DNA of 15,207 nucleotides from Mogibacterium sp. (GTDB lineage: Bacteria > Bacillota > Clostridia > Peptostreptococcales > Anaerovoracaceae), in NCBI GenBank assembly GCA_016775335.1, contig JAEUGJ010000018.1, positions 14,079 through 29,285 on the forward strand, in the 5' to 3' direction. Positions 1-7,421 of this stretch are shown in pieces. Numbering within the stretch: position 1 is the first letter of the stretch; each line of letters opens with the position of its first letter. The notes below the pieces were generated by a model, which did not search any database, had not been told where the DNA came from, and saw nothing but the letters and a program-made list of their open reading frames with translations. The translations under genes were made by a program, and so were the position numbers.

Positions 1-223
1 CCCGCTAGGCCTTGTACCTTCGTCAAGGGGAGCAAAATCTTCACATTGCCGCCGGTGCTTTTGCGCCGCCCCGGGGCTCGGCGGCTGAATTAATTTGCTC
101 CCCCCTCCCCGCTAGGCCTTGTACCTTCGTCAAGGGGAGCAAAATCTTCACATTGCCGCCGGCTCTTTTGCGCCGCCCCGGGCACCGGCGGGCGGCGCCG
201 GAACCGCCGGAGGCGCGGCGACG
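1..223. repeat. GC-rich non-coding tandem repeat, two visible copies (period 107 nt)
   Basis: Copy 1 begins at or before base 1 and copy 2 at 108. The first 55 bases of each are identical (1-55 and 108-162), two bases differ, and identity resumes for about 18 more bases (58-75 and 165-182). Each copy contains a small CCTTG...CAAGG stem, a GGGGAGCAAA block and a terminal GC-rich hairpin (GCCGCC...GGCGGC at 65-85; CGCCGCCC...GGGCGGCG at 171-197). In copy 1 GGGGAGCAAA (27-36) is also complementary to TTTGCTCCCC (94-103), so the whole unit could fold. Short frames open here, but they merely translate the repeat and have no plausible gene structure. The array may continue past the left edge. It is probably a dispersed intergenic repeat family; its function is unknown. 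Confidence 0.75.
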
Positions 224-314
224 AAAAAACCTGCGTGCGAGAGGCAATCTTGGCTTGCGGATTGGGGCTTTGAGCCCAATCCGCAAGCGGTTGCCGAGCG
301 CATGCAGGTTTTTT
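224..314. terminator. Long imperfect hairpin directly after addA, probably a bidirectional terminator
   Basis: A run of six A at 224-229 and six T at 309-314 bracket a long imperfect palindrome. The inner stem is CTTGCGGATTGGGGCT (254-269) against AGCCCAATCCGCAAG (273-287), with one bulged G and a three-base loop. The outer part, CCTGCGTGCG against CGCATGCAGG, continues the stem with internal mismatches. The hairpin starts one base after the addA stop codon, and reading along addA it ends in GGTTTTTT, as an intrinsic terminator should. It has a T tract on both strands. The arms of about 45 bases are far longer than a minimal terminator needs. Confidence 0.75.
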
Positions 315-315
315 C

Positions 316-3300
316 TTATATTTCTATGGTTTTCCCGGCGCGGAGCATGTACAGGTACGCTTCCGCGACGCTGAATCCGGTCGCCTGTTCCAGAGCAATC
401 CGGTACAAGCGGATCTGTTCTTGATACATCTCCTTCATTTTGGAGGCATCCTCCGAACCCCGGTTGCTCTTGTAATCCACCAGGACGATGTGGTCCCCTT
501 CCCGGAAGTAACAGTCGATGACACCCTGTACCAGCACGGACTGGTCTTCCACTTCCGTCCGGAGGGTGAAGGGCTTCTCCTTCCACAGTTGATTCCTGCC
601 GGCGGCTTCCGCCGCCCGCCTGCCGATATCCGCGGCGAAGAATGTTTTTATCATGTTCAGATCCAACGCTTCGAAGATTTCCGGGGAGATGGCGCCCTTA
701 TCCCGCAGTGACGCTCCCACCTGCCGGATGTAGTCCTCATCCACGGTTCCATCGGTAAGGGCTTTGCGGAAATCCAGCCGCTCCATGATGCGGTGGTAAC
801 CGGTACCGATCTCCGCCCCGGTGATTTTGTCGGATCCCAGGAATTCCGGCTCTTCCAGATCGATGCGCCGCTTCCGGAAGGAATCCGCCCGAAGGGTGCG
901 GATTTCACTGACGGTATACTTCGCTTTGGTGGACAGGCCGCGATCATCCGGATATTCGTAGTCCAGCCGCTGTGCCACCATTTCTGCCGCCTGCTCCGCC
1001 TTGGCGTCGCCTTGGAACCGATCCCGCTCCTTCTGAAATTCTTCGAAGAGGTTTCGCTTCTGGGTCAGAAGCTGCTTTGGGAATGGAGCGTACCGATATT
1101 CCACCGACGGAATAAAGAGCTTCTCTTTGATGACCTCGTAGTAGCTGCTTTTGCCCGGCAGGCCCCGCTCCAGTTTCTCCCGGGATTTGGCGGTTCCCAC
1201 CAGAATCAGCTTTTCTCTGGCCCGGGTCAGCGCCACGTACAGCACTCGCAGCTCCTCCTGGAACCCTTCATCCCGTTTCTTTTCCATAATCAGGTTCTGC
1301 AGAAGTGTGGCCCTCCAGAATTTCTCCGTGCGGTTTACATAGGACAGGCTGACACCCATATCGGAATCGAACATGAATCCTTTTCCCAGATTATCCCCGC
1401 GCAGCTGCTTGCCCATTCCGGCAACGATGACGAACGGGAACTCCAAGCCTTTACTCTTGTGAATGGTCATAATCCGGACCACATCCGCATCCTCACTGAT
1501 CATAGCTGCCTGACCGGTTTTCACATTCTGCTTCCGGAGGATATCCACGTAGCGGATAAAGCCGTTCAGGGAGGCGACTCCGTTCTCCTGGTAGCCCCGG
1601 GCTTTTTCCGCCAGAATCCGCAGATTGGCCTGGCGCTGTCTGCCGCCGTACATGGCGCCGGCGTACAGATAGTAGCCGGATTCCGTCAGCACGTACCAGA
1701 TGTATTCGTCCAGCGGCATTTTGTTGGAGAGGTAGCGCCATTCTTCCAGCTTCTCCTCTGCCTGACGGAGCTTCTCATATAGGGTCTCATCCGCCAGTGC
1801 TTCCGGATTTTTCAAGCAGTACTCGAAGGCCTTATAGTATGCCCCCCTCTGTCCATTTTCTTTATAAGCGATTCGCACCTTCGCCAGTTTCTCCGGGCTG
1901 AACCCGAAAATCTCCGACCGAAGGATGCCGATCAGCGGCACATCCTGATGTCCGTTGTCCAGAAGCTTCAGCAACGCCATGGCCTGATGGATTTCCACCG
2001 TATCGAAATATCCCTGATCGTCGTTCACATGAGCCGGGATATCCTGCTCCAGCATGGCTTTGTAGAACACGTCCGCGCTTCGGCTGGTGCTCCGGCACAG
2101 GATAACGATATCCCGCGGGGTGGCGGTTCGCCGAATCCCCTGCTTTCCGTCGTAGAACGTGGTGCCGATGATTCCGTTTACCAGTTTGGCGATATAAGCG
2201 GCCTCCGCTTCCAACTTCGGAATCGGCTCCCCGTCGTCATCCACCTCTGCCAGCTCATCCGCCGCTCCGTTGTCCTCTTCCAGAAGAATATGTGCCTCCG
2301 ACTTCAGGTTAAAGCGATCGTCCCCCTTCAAGCCCTGATACAGCTTCGCATTATCGTCGTACCCTGGCATAATCCCCTCAAAAACATCGTTGATGTACTG
2401 AATGGTGGCGCCGTTGCTTCGGAAATTCTTGTTCAGGTCGATGACCATGGCATCGGTGTTTTCCGCCTTCTCGTACTCCCGCCGCGTGTCCATAAAAATC
2501 TTCGGGTCGGACTGCCGGAACCCGTAGATACTTTGTTTTACGTCGCCCACCTTAAAGAGATTGTCCGGCCGGGCGATTTTGGATATGAGGTATTCCTGCA
2601 GCTTGTTGGTGTCCTGATATTCGTCGATAAAAATAAATTGGAACCGCTTCCGAAGGGTTTCCGACACTTCCGGGTCTTCCAGAATGCGCACCGTGATATG
2701 CTCGATATCGCTGAAATCCACCAGGTCCGATTCCTGCTTCTTCGCATCGAACCGCTTCTCGAACTCCTGCAGGAGCTTCAGATAATAGATGGTGTATTCG
2801 TAGGCCGCATCCATCTCCCGGAACCGGGTCTCCGGGCTCGGATCCATGAATTTGTTCTTGAACTCCTTGATGCGCTTCTTGTACCGGTCCCGCAGATCCG
2901 TGCAGTACTCCTTGATATCTGCGTATTCGTCCTTCTCATCCTTCTTTACCCGGAAGGTGGCGAATTTCACCGCACCCCAGGCGGAAGCATCGGGCCCGTC
3001 GGCGTGTTCCAGGGAGTCCCGCAGCTCCTCCATCTGCTCGTAATCCTTGTTGGCGATGGCCACCAGCGAGGCGATGCCGTTCCGGTCCAGCACGTCAATC
3101 AGCTTTTCGCAGTCCTTCAGGGCCGCATCCAGCTCCGTCTTTCCCCGCTCCAGGAGCATTTGGTACACGGGGGAATCCGCCATGGATCCCGACTCCGGAA
3201 AACGCAGCATCTCCGCCTTCTCGAAGGCCCAGCGAAAATAGTTCGGCATGCTTCGGAGTTTGGCGTAGGTGTCCATCATCTCGTTCATCAGCGCCGTCTC

Positions 3301-3810
3301 GTTTCGGTCGCTGCTGTAGTGCTCCAGAAACTCCCGGAAGGATCCCCCTTCGATGTATCCGTCATTCTCAAAACATTCCTCAAAGAGCTCGTCCATAGCT
3401 TCCATCTGAAGGAGCTGACTCTGGGTTTCATCGCAGATGCGGAAGGTCGGCTCCCAGTCGATTTTATAGAAAAACTCCCGAATCACCCGCAACGCAAAGC
3501 TGTGGAAGGTGGTGATGTAGGAACGGTACATCCGATTCAGCTGCCGGTTCATCACCGGAGCGCTCTCCGGCACGTCCTTCATGTGCTGCCGGATGGCCCG
3601 GGTAAGCTTCAGCTTCATCTCCGCCGCCGCCGCGTTGGTAAATGTCACCACCAGCATCTCATCCACGTTGGCCTTCCCTTCCAGGATGATGTGAATAATC
3701 CGCTCCACCAGAACCGCCGTCTTTCCGGACCCCGCCGCCGCGGAGACCAGAATGCTTTTATCCAATGTATCGATTGCTCTCTGTTGATCTTCTGTAAAAT
3801 GTACGCCCAT
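316..3810 (-). CDS. addA: ATP-dependent helicase/nuclease subunit A (AddA)
   Basis: This is the UvrD-like helicase and RecB-like nuclease subunit of the AddAB (RexAB) enzyme, which processes double-strand breaks for RecA-dependent recombination. Visible motifs are a Q-motif (FTEDQQRAI), Walker A AAAGSGKT at residues 24-31, Walker B/motif II DEYQD at 396-400, motif III GDVKQSIYGFRQ, motif IV NFRSN, motif V TIHKSKGLEFPFV and motif VI LYVALTRAREKL. The C-terminal nuclease domain has H in GTGYHRIM, D1099 in GVID and DYK at 1112-1114, so both activities appear intact. At 1164 residues it is slightly shorter than the Bacillus protein. The start is preceded by AGGAGG with six bases of spacing. In most Firmicutes addB lies directly upstream; here the upstream neighbour is the divergent gpmI, and a terminator follows, so addA appears to be a single-gene unit. 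Confidence 0.96.
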   Translation of the reverse strand: MGVHFTEDQQRAIDTLDKSILVSAAAGSGKTAVLVERIIHIILEGKANVDEMLVVTFTNAAAAEMKLKLTRAIRQHMKDVPESAPVMNRQLNRMYRSYITTFHSFALRVIREFFYKIDWEPTFRICDETQSQLLQMEAMDELFEECFENDGYIEGGSFREFLEHYSSDRNETALMNEMMDTYAKLRSMPNYFRWAFEKAEMLRFPESGSMADSPVYQMLLERGKTELDAALKDCEKLIDVLDRNGIASLVAIANKDYEQMEELRDSLEHADGPDASAWGAVKFATFRVKKDEKDEYADIKEYCTDLRDRYKKRIKEFKNKFMDPSPETRFREMDAAYEYTIYYLKLLQEFEKRFDAKKQESDLVDFSDIEHITVRILEDPEVSETLRKRFQFIFIDEYQDTNKLQEYLISKIARPDNLFKVGDVKQSIYGFRQSDPKIFMDTRREYEKAENTDAMVIDLNKNFRSNGATIQYINDVFEGIMPGYDDNAKLYQGLKGDDRFNLKSEAHILLEEDNGAADELAEVDDDGEPIPKLEAEAAYIAKLVNGIIGTTFYDGKQGIRRTATPRDIVILCRSTSRSADVFYKAMLEQDIPAHVNDDQGYFDTVEIHQAMALLKLLDNGHQDVPLIGILRSEIFGFSPEKLAKVRIAYKENGQRGAYYKAFEYCLKNPEALADETLYEKLRQAEEKLEEWRYLSNKMPLDEYIWYVLTESGYYLYAGAMYGGRQRQANLRILAEKARGYQENGVASLNGFIRYVDILRKQNVKTGQAAMISEDADVVRIMTIHKSKGLEFPFVIVAGMGKQLRGDNLGKGFMFDSDMGVSLSYVNRTEKFWRATLLQNLIMEKKRDEGFQEELRVLYVALTRAREKLILVGTAKSREKLERGLPGKSSYYEVIKEKLFIPSVEYRYAPFPKQLLTQKRNLFEEFQKERDRFQGDAKAEQAAEMVAQRLDYEYPDDRGLSTKAKYTVSEIRTLRADSFRKRRIDLEEPEFLGSDKITGAEIGTGYHRIMERLDFRKALTDGTVDEDYIRQVGASLRDKGAISPEIFEALDLNMIKTFFAADIGRRAAEAAGRNQLWKEKPFTLRTEVEDQSVLVQGVIDCYFREGDHIVLVDYKSNRGSEDASKMKEMYQEQIRLYRIALEQATGFSVAEAYLYMLRAGKTIEI

Positions 3811-3832
3811 AGTTTCCTCCTGCTATAAATAT

Positions 3833-3860
3833 ATTATATTTATATTTTCTTTGCGTGCAA
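3833..3860 (-). promoter_or_regulatory. Predicted sigma-A promoter of addA
   Basis: On the minus strand TTGCAC (3860-3855) and TATAAT (3838-3833) are separated by 16 bases. The expected start point is near 3826, giving a leader of about 16 nt that carries the AGGAGG site. The -35 box shares bases 3855-3856 with the -35 box of the divergent gpmI promoter. Confidence 0.6.
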
Positions 3861-3878
3861 TACGAGTTGTGATATACT
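3851..3878 (+). promoter_or_regulatory. Predicted extended -10 promoter of gpmI
   Basis: TTGCGT (3851-3856), a 16-base spacer and TATACT (3873-3878) preceded by TGA (an extended -10 TGn). Transcription should begin near 3885, leaving a leader of about 47 nt with AGGAGG at 3919-3924, seven bases before the ATG. Confidence 0.6.
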
Positions 3879-3931
3879 ATCGATAATGGTTTATTAAAAG
3901 GTTATTTCTATAGTGGACAGGAGGTTATTTC

Positions 3932-5452
3932 ATGAAACACAGACCTGCAATGTTGTTGATTCTGGATGGTTTCGGAATTCGCGAGGAAGCGCATGGCAAC
4001 GCCATTGCCGCCGCGAGCACGCCTCATCTGGACGCATTATTTCAAAAGTACCCCTTTATCACGCTGGATGCCAGCGGAGAGCCGGTTGGGTTGCCGGAGG
4101 GGCAGATTGGCAATTCCGAAGTGGGTCACACCAATATCGGTGCCGGAAATGTCATCTATCAGGATTTGCCGCGGATTACCCGGGCAATCGAGGACGGATC
4201 TTTCTTTCAGAACGAGGCTCTGCTAAAAGCAATGAGCAACGCGGCGGAGGGGTCCGGTCATACGCTCCATATCATGGGGCTGCTGTCGGATGGCGGCGTT
4301 CACAGCCACATCCGTCACCTTTTGGCGCTTCTGGACATGGCAAAAGAACACCATGTAAAGGACGTCATCGTGCATTGCTGGCTGGACGGAAGGGACGTTC
4401 CACCGAAAAGTGCCGGTGTCTATCTTAAGCAGCTGGAGGATCGCATTCACGAAATCGAACTGGGACGATTCGGTGTGATTTCCGGCCGATTCTATGCGAT
4501 GGACCGGGACAAGAGATGGGACCGCCTGGAGCTGGCTTACGATGCGCTAACGCTTTCGGAGGGGCTTCACGCCGATTCTCCGGAAGAAGCATTGGCACAA
4601 TCCTATGCAAAGGATGAAACCGATGAATTTGTAAAACCAACCGTCATTACTCCGCAGCCGATTCAGGATGGGGATTCCGTGATCTTCATCAACTTCCGGC
4701 CGGACCGCGCGCGGGAGATTACCCGGACGCTGGTGGATGGAGATTTCGATGGTTTTACCCGAAAAAAAGTGGTACAGGATCTGACGTACGTGTGCATGAC
4801 GGAGTACGATGCCACCATGCCGAATGTTATGCTGGCATACCCGCCGGAAGTGGTGGAGCCGACCCTGGGAAGCGTCATCGCCGCCCACGGGCTGCGGCAG
4901 CTGCGAATTGCCGAGACGGAAAAGTACGCCCATGTCACCTTCTTCTTCAACGGCGGCAAAGAAGCGCCGGAAGAGGGAGAGGACCGAATTCTGGTGCCTT
5001 CCCCGAAGGTTGCTACCTACGACCTGCAGCCGGAGATGAGTGCTCCGGAGGTCACCCGCCGCGTGCTGGAGGCCATCGCATCGGATCGATACGATGTGAT
5101 CATCCAGAACTACGCCAACCCGGATATGGTGGGACATACCGGGAATTTTCAGGCGACGGTTCAGGCCATTGAGGTGCTGGACGGTTTGGTAGAACAGGTG
5201 GTGGACGCCATCCTGGCGAAGGACGGTCAGATTCTCCTGATAGCGGATCACGGAAATGCGGATTACATGCTGGACGACAAGGACAATGTGGTCACCAAGC
5301 ATTCCCTTTCCCGAGTTCCATGCTGCCACATCTGCAATGAGCCGCAGGCTTTTGCAGTGAACGAGGGAAAGCTGGCAGATGTCACCCCGACATTCCTGAC
5401 GCTGATGGGACTTCCGGTTCCGTCGGAGATGAAGGGAGAGGTGCTGGTTTAA
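3932..5452 (+). CDS. gpmI: 2,3-bisphosphoglycerate-independent phosphoglycerate mutase
   Basis: It interconverts 3- and 2-phosphoglycerate in glycolysis and gluconeogenesis in the cytoplasm, using a phosphoserine intermediate and two Mn(II) ions. It belongs to the alkaline-phosphatase superfamily. The metal and catalytic set is complete: D12 (LDGFG), nucleophile S62 (GNSEVGH), D398 and H402 (PDMVGHTGNF), D439 and H440 (ADHGNADY) and H457 (KHSLSRVP). From S62 onward these match the Geobacillus enzyme with a constant offset of five residues. The length of 506 is normal for the family. The start is supported by AGGAGG seven bases upstream. In many Firmicutes gpmI sits with gapA-pgk-tpiA-eno; here it stands apart, next to addA and a yitT-like gene. 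Confidence 0.97.
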   Translation: MKHRPAMLLILDGFGIREEAHGNAIAAASTPHLDALFQKYPFITLDASGEPVGLPEGQIGNSEVGHTNIGAGNVIYQDLPRITRAIEDGSFFQNEALLKAMSNAAEGSGHTLHIMGLLSDGGVHSHIRHLLALLDMAKEHHVKDVIVHCWLDGRDVPPKSAGVYLKQLEDRIHEIELGRFGVISGRFYAMDRDKRWDRLELAYDALTLSEGLHADSPEEALAQSYAKDETDEFVKPTVITPQPIQDGDSVIFINFRPDRAREITRTLVDGDFDGFTRKKVVQDLTYVCMTEYDATMPNVMLAYPPEVVEPTLGSVIAAHGLRQLRIAETEKYAHVTFFFNGGKEAPEEGEDRILVPSPKVATYDLQPEMSAPEVTRRVLEAIASDRYDVIIQNYANPDMVGHTGNFQATVQAIEVLDGLVEQVVDAILAKDGQILLIADHGNADYMLDDKDNVVTKHSLSRVPCCHICNEPQAFAVNEGKLADVTPTFLTLMGLPVPSEMKGEVLV

Positions 5453-5499
5453 TCTCGCGGTTGTGTTTCTTAGTGCTGCATATCGAGCATACGAGATTA
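5450..5499 (+). other. Nested inverted repeat between gpmI and yitT
   Basis: TAATCTCG (5450-5457), which includes the gpmI stop codon, is the exact reverse complement of CGAGATTA (5492-5499). A second short pair, TGCT...AGCA, lies inside the loop. No T tract follows, so it is not a convincing intrinsic terminator. It could be an attenuating or processing structure, or chance. Confidence 0.35.
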
Positions 5500-5523
5500 T
5501 AAGAAAGAGGAAAACTAAATAAT

Positions 5524-6408
5524 ATGAACGAGTCAACGTATAAGAGATTATCCCGCAAGGTCGGGCTTGTTGTGGTGGGCAATGTGATTTACGCGATGGG
5601 CGTAAACCTGGCCATCAACCCGGTACACTTCTACAGCAGCGGTTTTACCGGCATTGCTCAGCTGATCCGTCTGTTCTTGCTGAACGTGCTGCACCTTCCG
5701 GAAATTCCGGGGCTGGATTACATGGGCATCATCTACTTCGCCATCAACATTCCGTTCTTCCTGCTGGCTTACAAGGTAATGGGCAAGAAGTTCTGTCTGG
5801 AAACGCTGATATCCATTGCGATGGCTTCGGCACTGCTGGCCATCATTCCGATTCCGGCCAAGCCGATTGTCAGCGATCCGATGCTGGCTGCCATCGTGGG
5901 CGGTCTGGGCGCCGGTGTGGGTGCCGGAATGGTGCTTCGTGCCGGAAGCTCTCAGGGCGGACAGGACCTGATCGGCGTCTGCATGGCCAAGACACGACCG
6001 GACTTTAAGGTGGGAACCGTTGGAATCATTATCAGCTTCTGCATCTACGCAGTCTGCCTGTTCATCTACGACATCCAGACCGTACTGTATTCCATCGTAT
6101 TCTCGGTAGTCACCGGCCTCTGCATCAATCGGGTTCACATCCAGAACATCCAGATGCAGGCCATGATTTTCACCAAGAAGGAAGGCATGGTGGATGCGGT
6201 CACCCGGCGGATGCACCGCGGTGTCACCCTGTGGGAAGGTGCCGGCGGCTATACCAATGAGAATTCTCATATTCTGGTGACGGTTCTTTCCAAGTACGAG
6301 GAGCCGATTCTTCAGAGCATCATCGCCGAACTGGACCCGCATGCGTTCGTAATCATCGTGGAGAACGCACGAGTGATTGGAAACTTCGAGAAGCGATTCT
6401 TGGACTAA
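5524..6408 (+). CDS. YitT family integral membrane protein (DUF161/DUF2179)
   Basis: A 294-residue protein with the YitT layout. An N-terminal membrane region of about five hydrophobic segments (approximately residues 14-30, 40-58, 65-85, 92-130 and 158-205) contains the Gly-rich family stretch GGLGAGVGAGMVLRAGSSQGG. It is followed by a soluble C-terminal DUF2179 domain (about 205-294, with GVTLWEGAGGYT and a VIGNFEKRFLD-like end). Proteins of this family sit in the cytoplasmic membrane; their transport role is not settled, so no substrate is proposed. The gene follows gpmI by 71 bases. Its ribosome site, AAGAGGA at 5505-5511, lies about 12-13 bases from the ATG, which is longer than ideal. 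It may be cotranscribed with gpmI, and a strong hairpin follows its stop. Confidence 0.9.
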   Translation: MNESTYKRLSRKVGLVVVGNVIYAMGVNLAINPVHFYSSGFTGIAQLIRLFLLNVLHLPEIPGLDYMGIIYFAINIPFFLLAYKVMGKKFCLETLISIAMASALLAIIPIPAKPIVSDPMLAAIVGGLGAGVGAGMVLRAGSSQGGQDLIGVCMAKTRPDFKVGTVGIIISFCIYAVCLFIYDIQTVLYSIVFSVVTGLCINRVHIQNIQMQAMIFTKKEGMVDAVTRRMHRGVTLWEGAGGYTNENSHILVTVLSKYEEPILQSIIAELDPHAFVIIVENARVIGNFEKRFLD

Positions 6409-6428
6409 GACGATTTAAACTTTAGACA

Positions 6429-6471
6429 AAAGAGGGGAGAATGTCCGAAAAACGGACATTCTCCCCTCTTT
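6429..6471 (+). terminator. Perfect 19-bp hairpin after yitT, probable terminator
   Basis: Bases 6429-6447 and 6453-6471 form a perfect 19-bp stem (AAAGAGGGGAGAATGTCCG and its complement) closed by a five-A loop, 20 bases after the yitT stop. The only T run is the TTT at the base of the stem, followed by GTCC, so the U-tract is short. Complementarity continues slightly beyond the stem with one bulge (GAC/GTC). Confidence 0.75.
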
Positions 6472-6550
6472 GTCCATTCGGCAGAGCTCCTTTTGTTGGT
6501 TCTGAACTTTCGGGGCCAACAATTAGAGTTTTTACGATGATGTAAGTTTA

Positions 6551-6836
6551 ATATGCCTAGAAAATCAGGGCGACTTCACGCTAACTCCGCATTTCCTGCT
6601 GATTAGCGTGAATGGATTTCCCACTTTACCCGATTCCGTCATGCTGATTCCTGCTTTCGAACCTTCCGTTCGAAAAATGTTCACGCTGTTTGAAGCAAAT
6701 CGGCTTTTTAGCGTGAATCGACAGTGATAATCCGGAGATTCAAAATTAGAATCCCGCCCAAACGGCAAATTGCATTCACGCTAAATTTCGTTTTTGCGTC
6801 AAAAAGCGTGAACCGCTTTCAATATTCTAGGCACAT
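6551..6836. repeat. Candidate MITE-like non-coding element with three 39-nt dyad units
   Basis: This makes up most of the 577-base gene-free gap between yitT and the next gene. The ends, 6551-6565 and 6822-6836, are inverted repeats matching at 13 of 15 positions (core TGCCTAGAA / TTCTAGGCA). Inside are three units of exactly 39 nt, each starting ATTCACGCT and ending AGCGTGAA when read in its own direction: 6575-6613 (minus), 6680-6718 (minus) and 6774-6812 (plus). Unit centres differ, though two share TTGC.TCAAA. The first spacer holds another perfect 8-bp hairpin (TTTCGAAC 6655-6662, GTTCGAAA 6668-6675). No coding capacity and no clear target-site duplication are visible. The rest of the gap, 6476-6550 and 6837-6917, shows only a weak TTGTTGG/CCAACAA pair (6493-6499, 6516-6522). 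Confidence 0.6.
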
Positions 6837-6917
6837 GGGATTGTTCGTGCAAGAAGCAGATGATTTAATTAGATATCCGGCGGACGCTAGGAAAACCTGC
6901 TCTCAGTTGGCGAGAAC

Positions 6918-6946
6918 TTGATAATATATTCGAAGTGTGGTATATC
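6918..6946 (+). promoter_or_regulatory. Predicted extended -10 promoter of the duplicated membrane-protein gene
   Basis: TTGATA (6918-6923), a 17-base spacer and TATATC (6941-6946) preceded by TGG (extended -10). The start point should be near 6953, about 33 bases ahead of the ATG at 6986. Confidence 0.6.
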
Positions 6947-6985
6947 TGAAGTGGAACAAAGCAGTATAAAAAACGGAGAAGAAAT

Positions 6986-7411
6986 ATGTGTAAAGATCGC
7001 GACAGTCATTTATATACAGTCGGCATATTGATTATTGCAATTGCTTTGATGATGTTTACTGAAAACAAAAGCTCTTGCTCTTTTCCGGCTGTTCAGATGG
7101 GGGCGGGACTTCTAACCTGGCTCACTGTTTATCATGCGGACTTTTTAAGGAAAAAAAAGAAAACCCGATTCTCTTCTAACAGTAATGAAGAAGAGAATCG
7201 GAGCAAGGATGACGATGGACATTTATACACAATTGCCATACTTGTTATTGTACTTGCTTTGATGATGTTTACTGAAAACAAAAGCTCATGCTCGTTTCCG
7301 GCTCTTAATACTGTGCTGGCACTTCTATCCGGATTGTTTTCGTGCCATGCAGTGTCTTTAGTAAAAAATAGGAAAGATGGGACATCATCTGACAATAACA
7401 AAGAAGTATAG
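6986..7411 (+). CDS. Small four-helix membrane protein made of two tandem repeats, unknown function
   Basis: The family is not recognised. The 141-residue protein consists of two copies of one module offset by exactly 71 residues: K3-D4...H8-L9-Y10-T11 aligns with K74-D75...H79-L80-Y81-T82. Both contain the identical 15-residue block LMMFTENKSSCSFPA (residues 21-35 and 92-106). At DNA level 43 bases (7048-7090 and 7261-7303) differ at only two positions, so the duplication of 213 bp looks fairly recent. Each module has two hydrophobic helices (about 9-25 and 34-54; 80-96 and 105-126) joined by a conserved short loop containing ENKSSC. The Lys-rich linker RKKKK (55-59) suggests that this side is cytoplasmic and the Cys loops are outside. 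The start is supported by GGAGAAG about seven bases upstream. The gene is clearly more AT-rich than its neighbours, suggesting acquisition. It converges on the tetR gene. Confidence 0.75.
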   Translation: MCKDRDSHLYTVGILIIAIALMMFTENKSSCSFPAVQMGAGLLTWLTVYHADFLRKKKKTRFSSNSNEEENRSKDDDGHLYTIAILVIVLALMMFTENKSSCSFPALNTVLALLSGLFSCHAVSLVKNRKDGTSSDNNKEV

Positions 7412-7421
7412 AGTGAGAGAT

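Noticed and set aside
12..424. Two short plus-strand frames at the left edge as genes
   Set aside because: They translate the non-coding tandem repeat and then run into the hairpin and the antisense of addA, with no ribosome site.
1948..3828. 626-codon open frame antisense to addA
   Set aside because: It mirrors the addA codon pattern, has no recognisable domain and no ribosome site, and addA itself carries every helicase and nuclease motif.
6575..6812. CRISPR-like array of three repeats
   Set aside because: The units match only in their outer arms, differ in orientation and have divergent centres, and there are no cas genes. Spacing is also irregular.
6551..6836. A complete insertion sequence
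   Set aside because: There is no transposase frame and no clear flanking target duplication, so only a non-autonomous element can be proposed.
6565..6921. Short frames on either strand across the dyad element
   Set aside because: Both frames translate the same inverted units (FTLxxxFxSxSVN-like strings on both strands), which is what repeats produce; no ribosome site precedes them.
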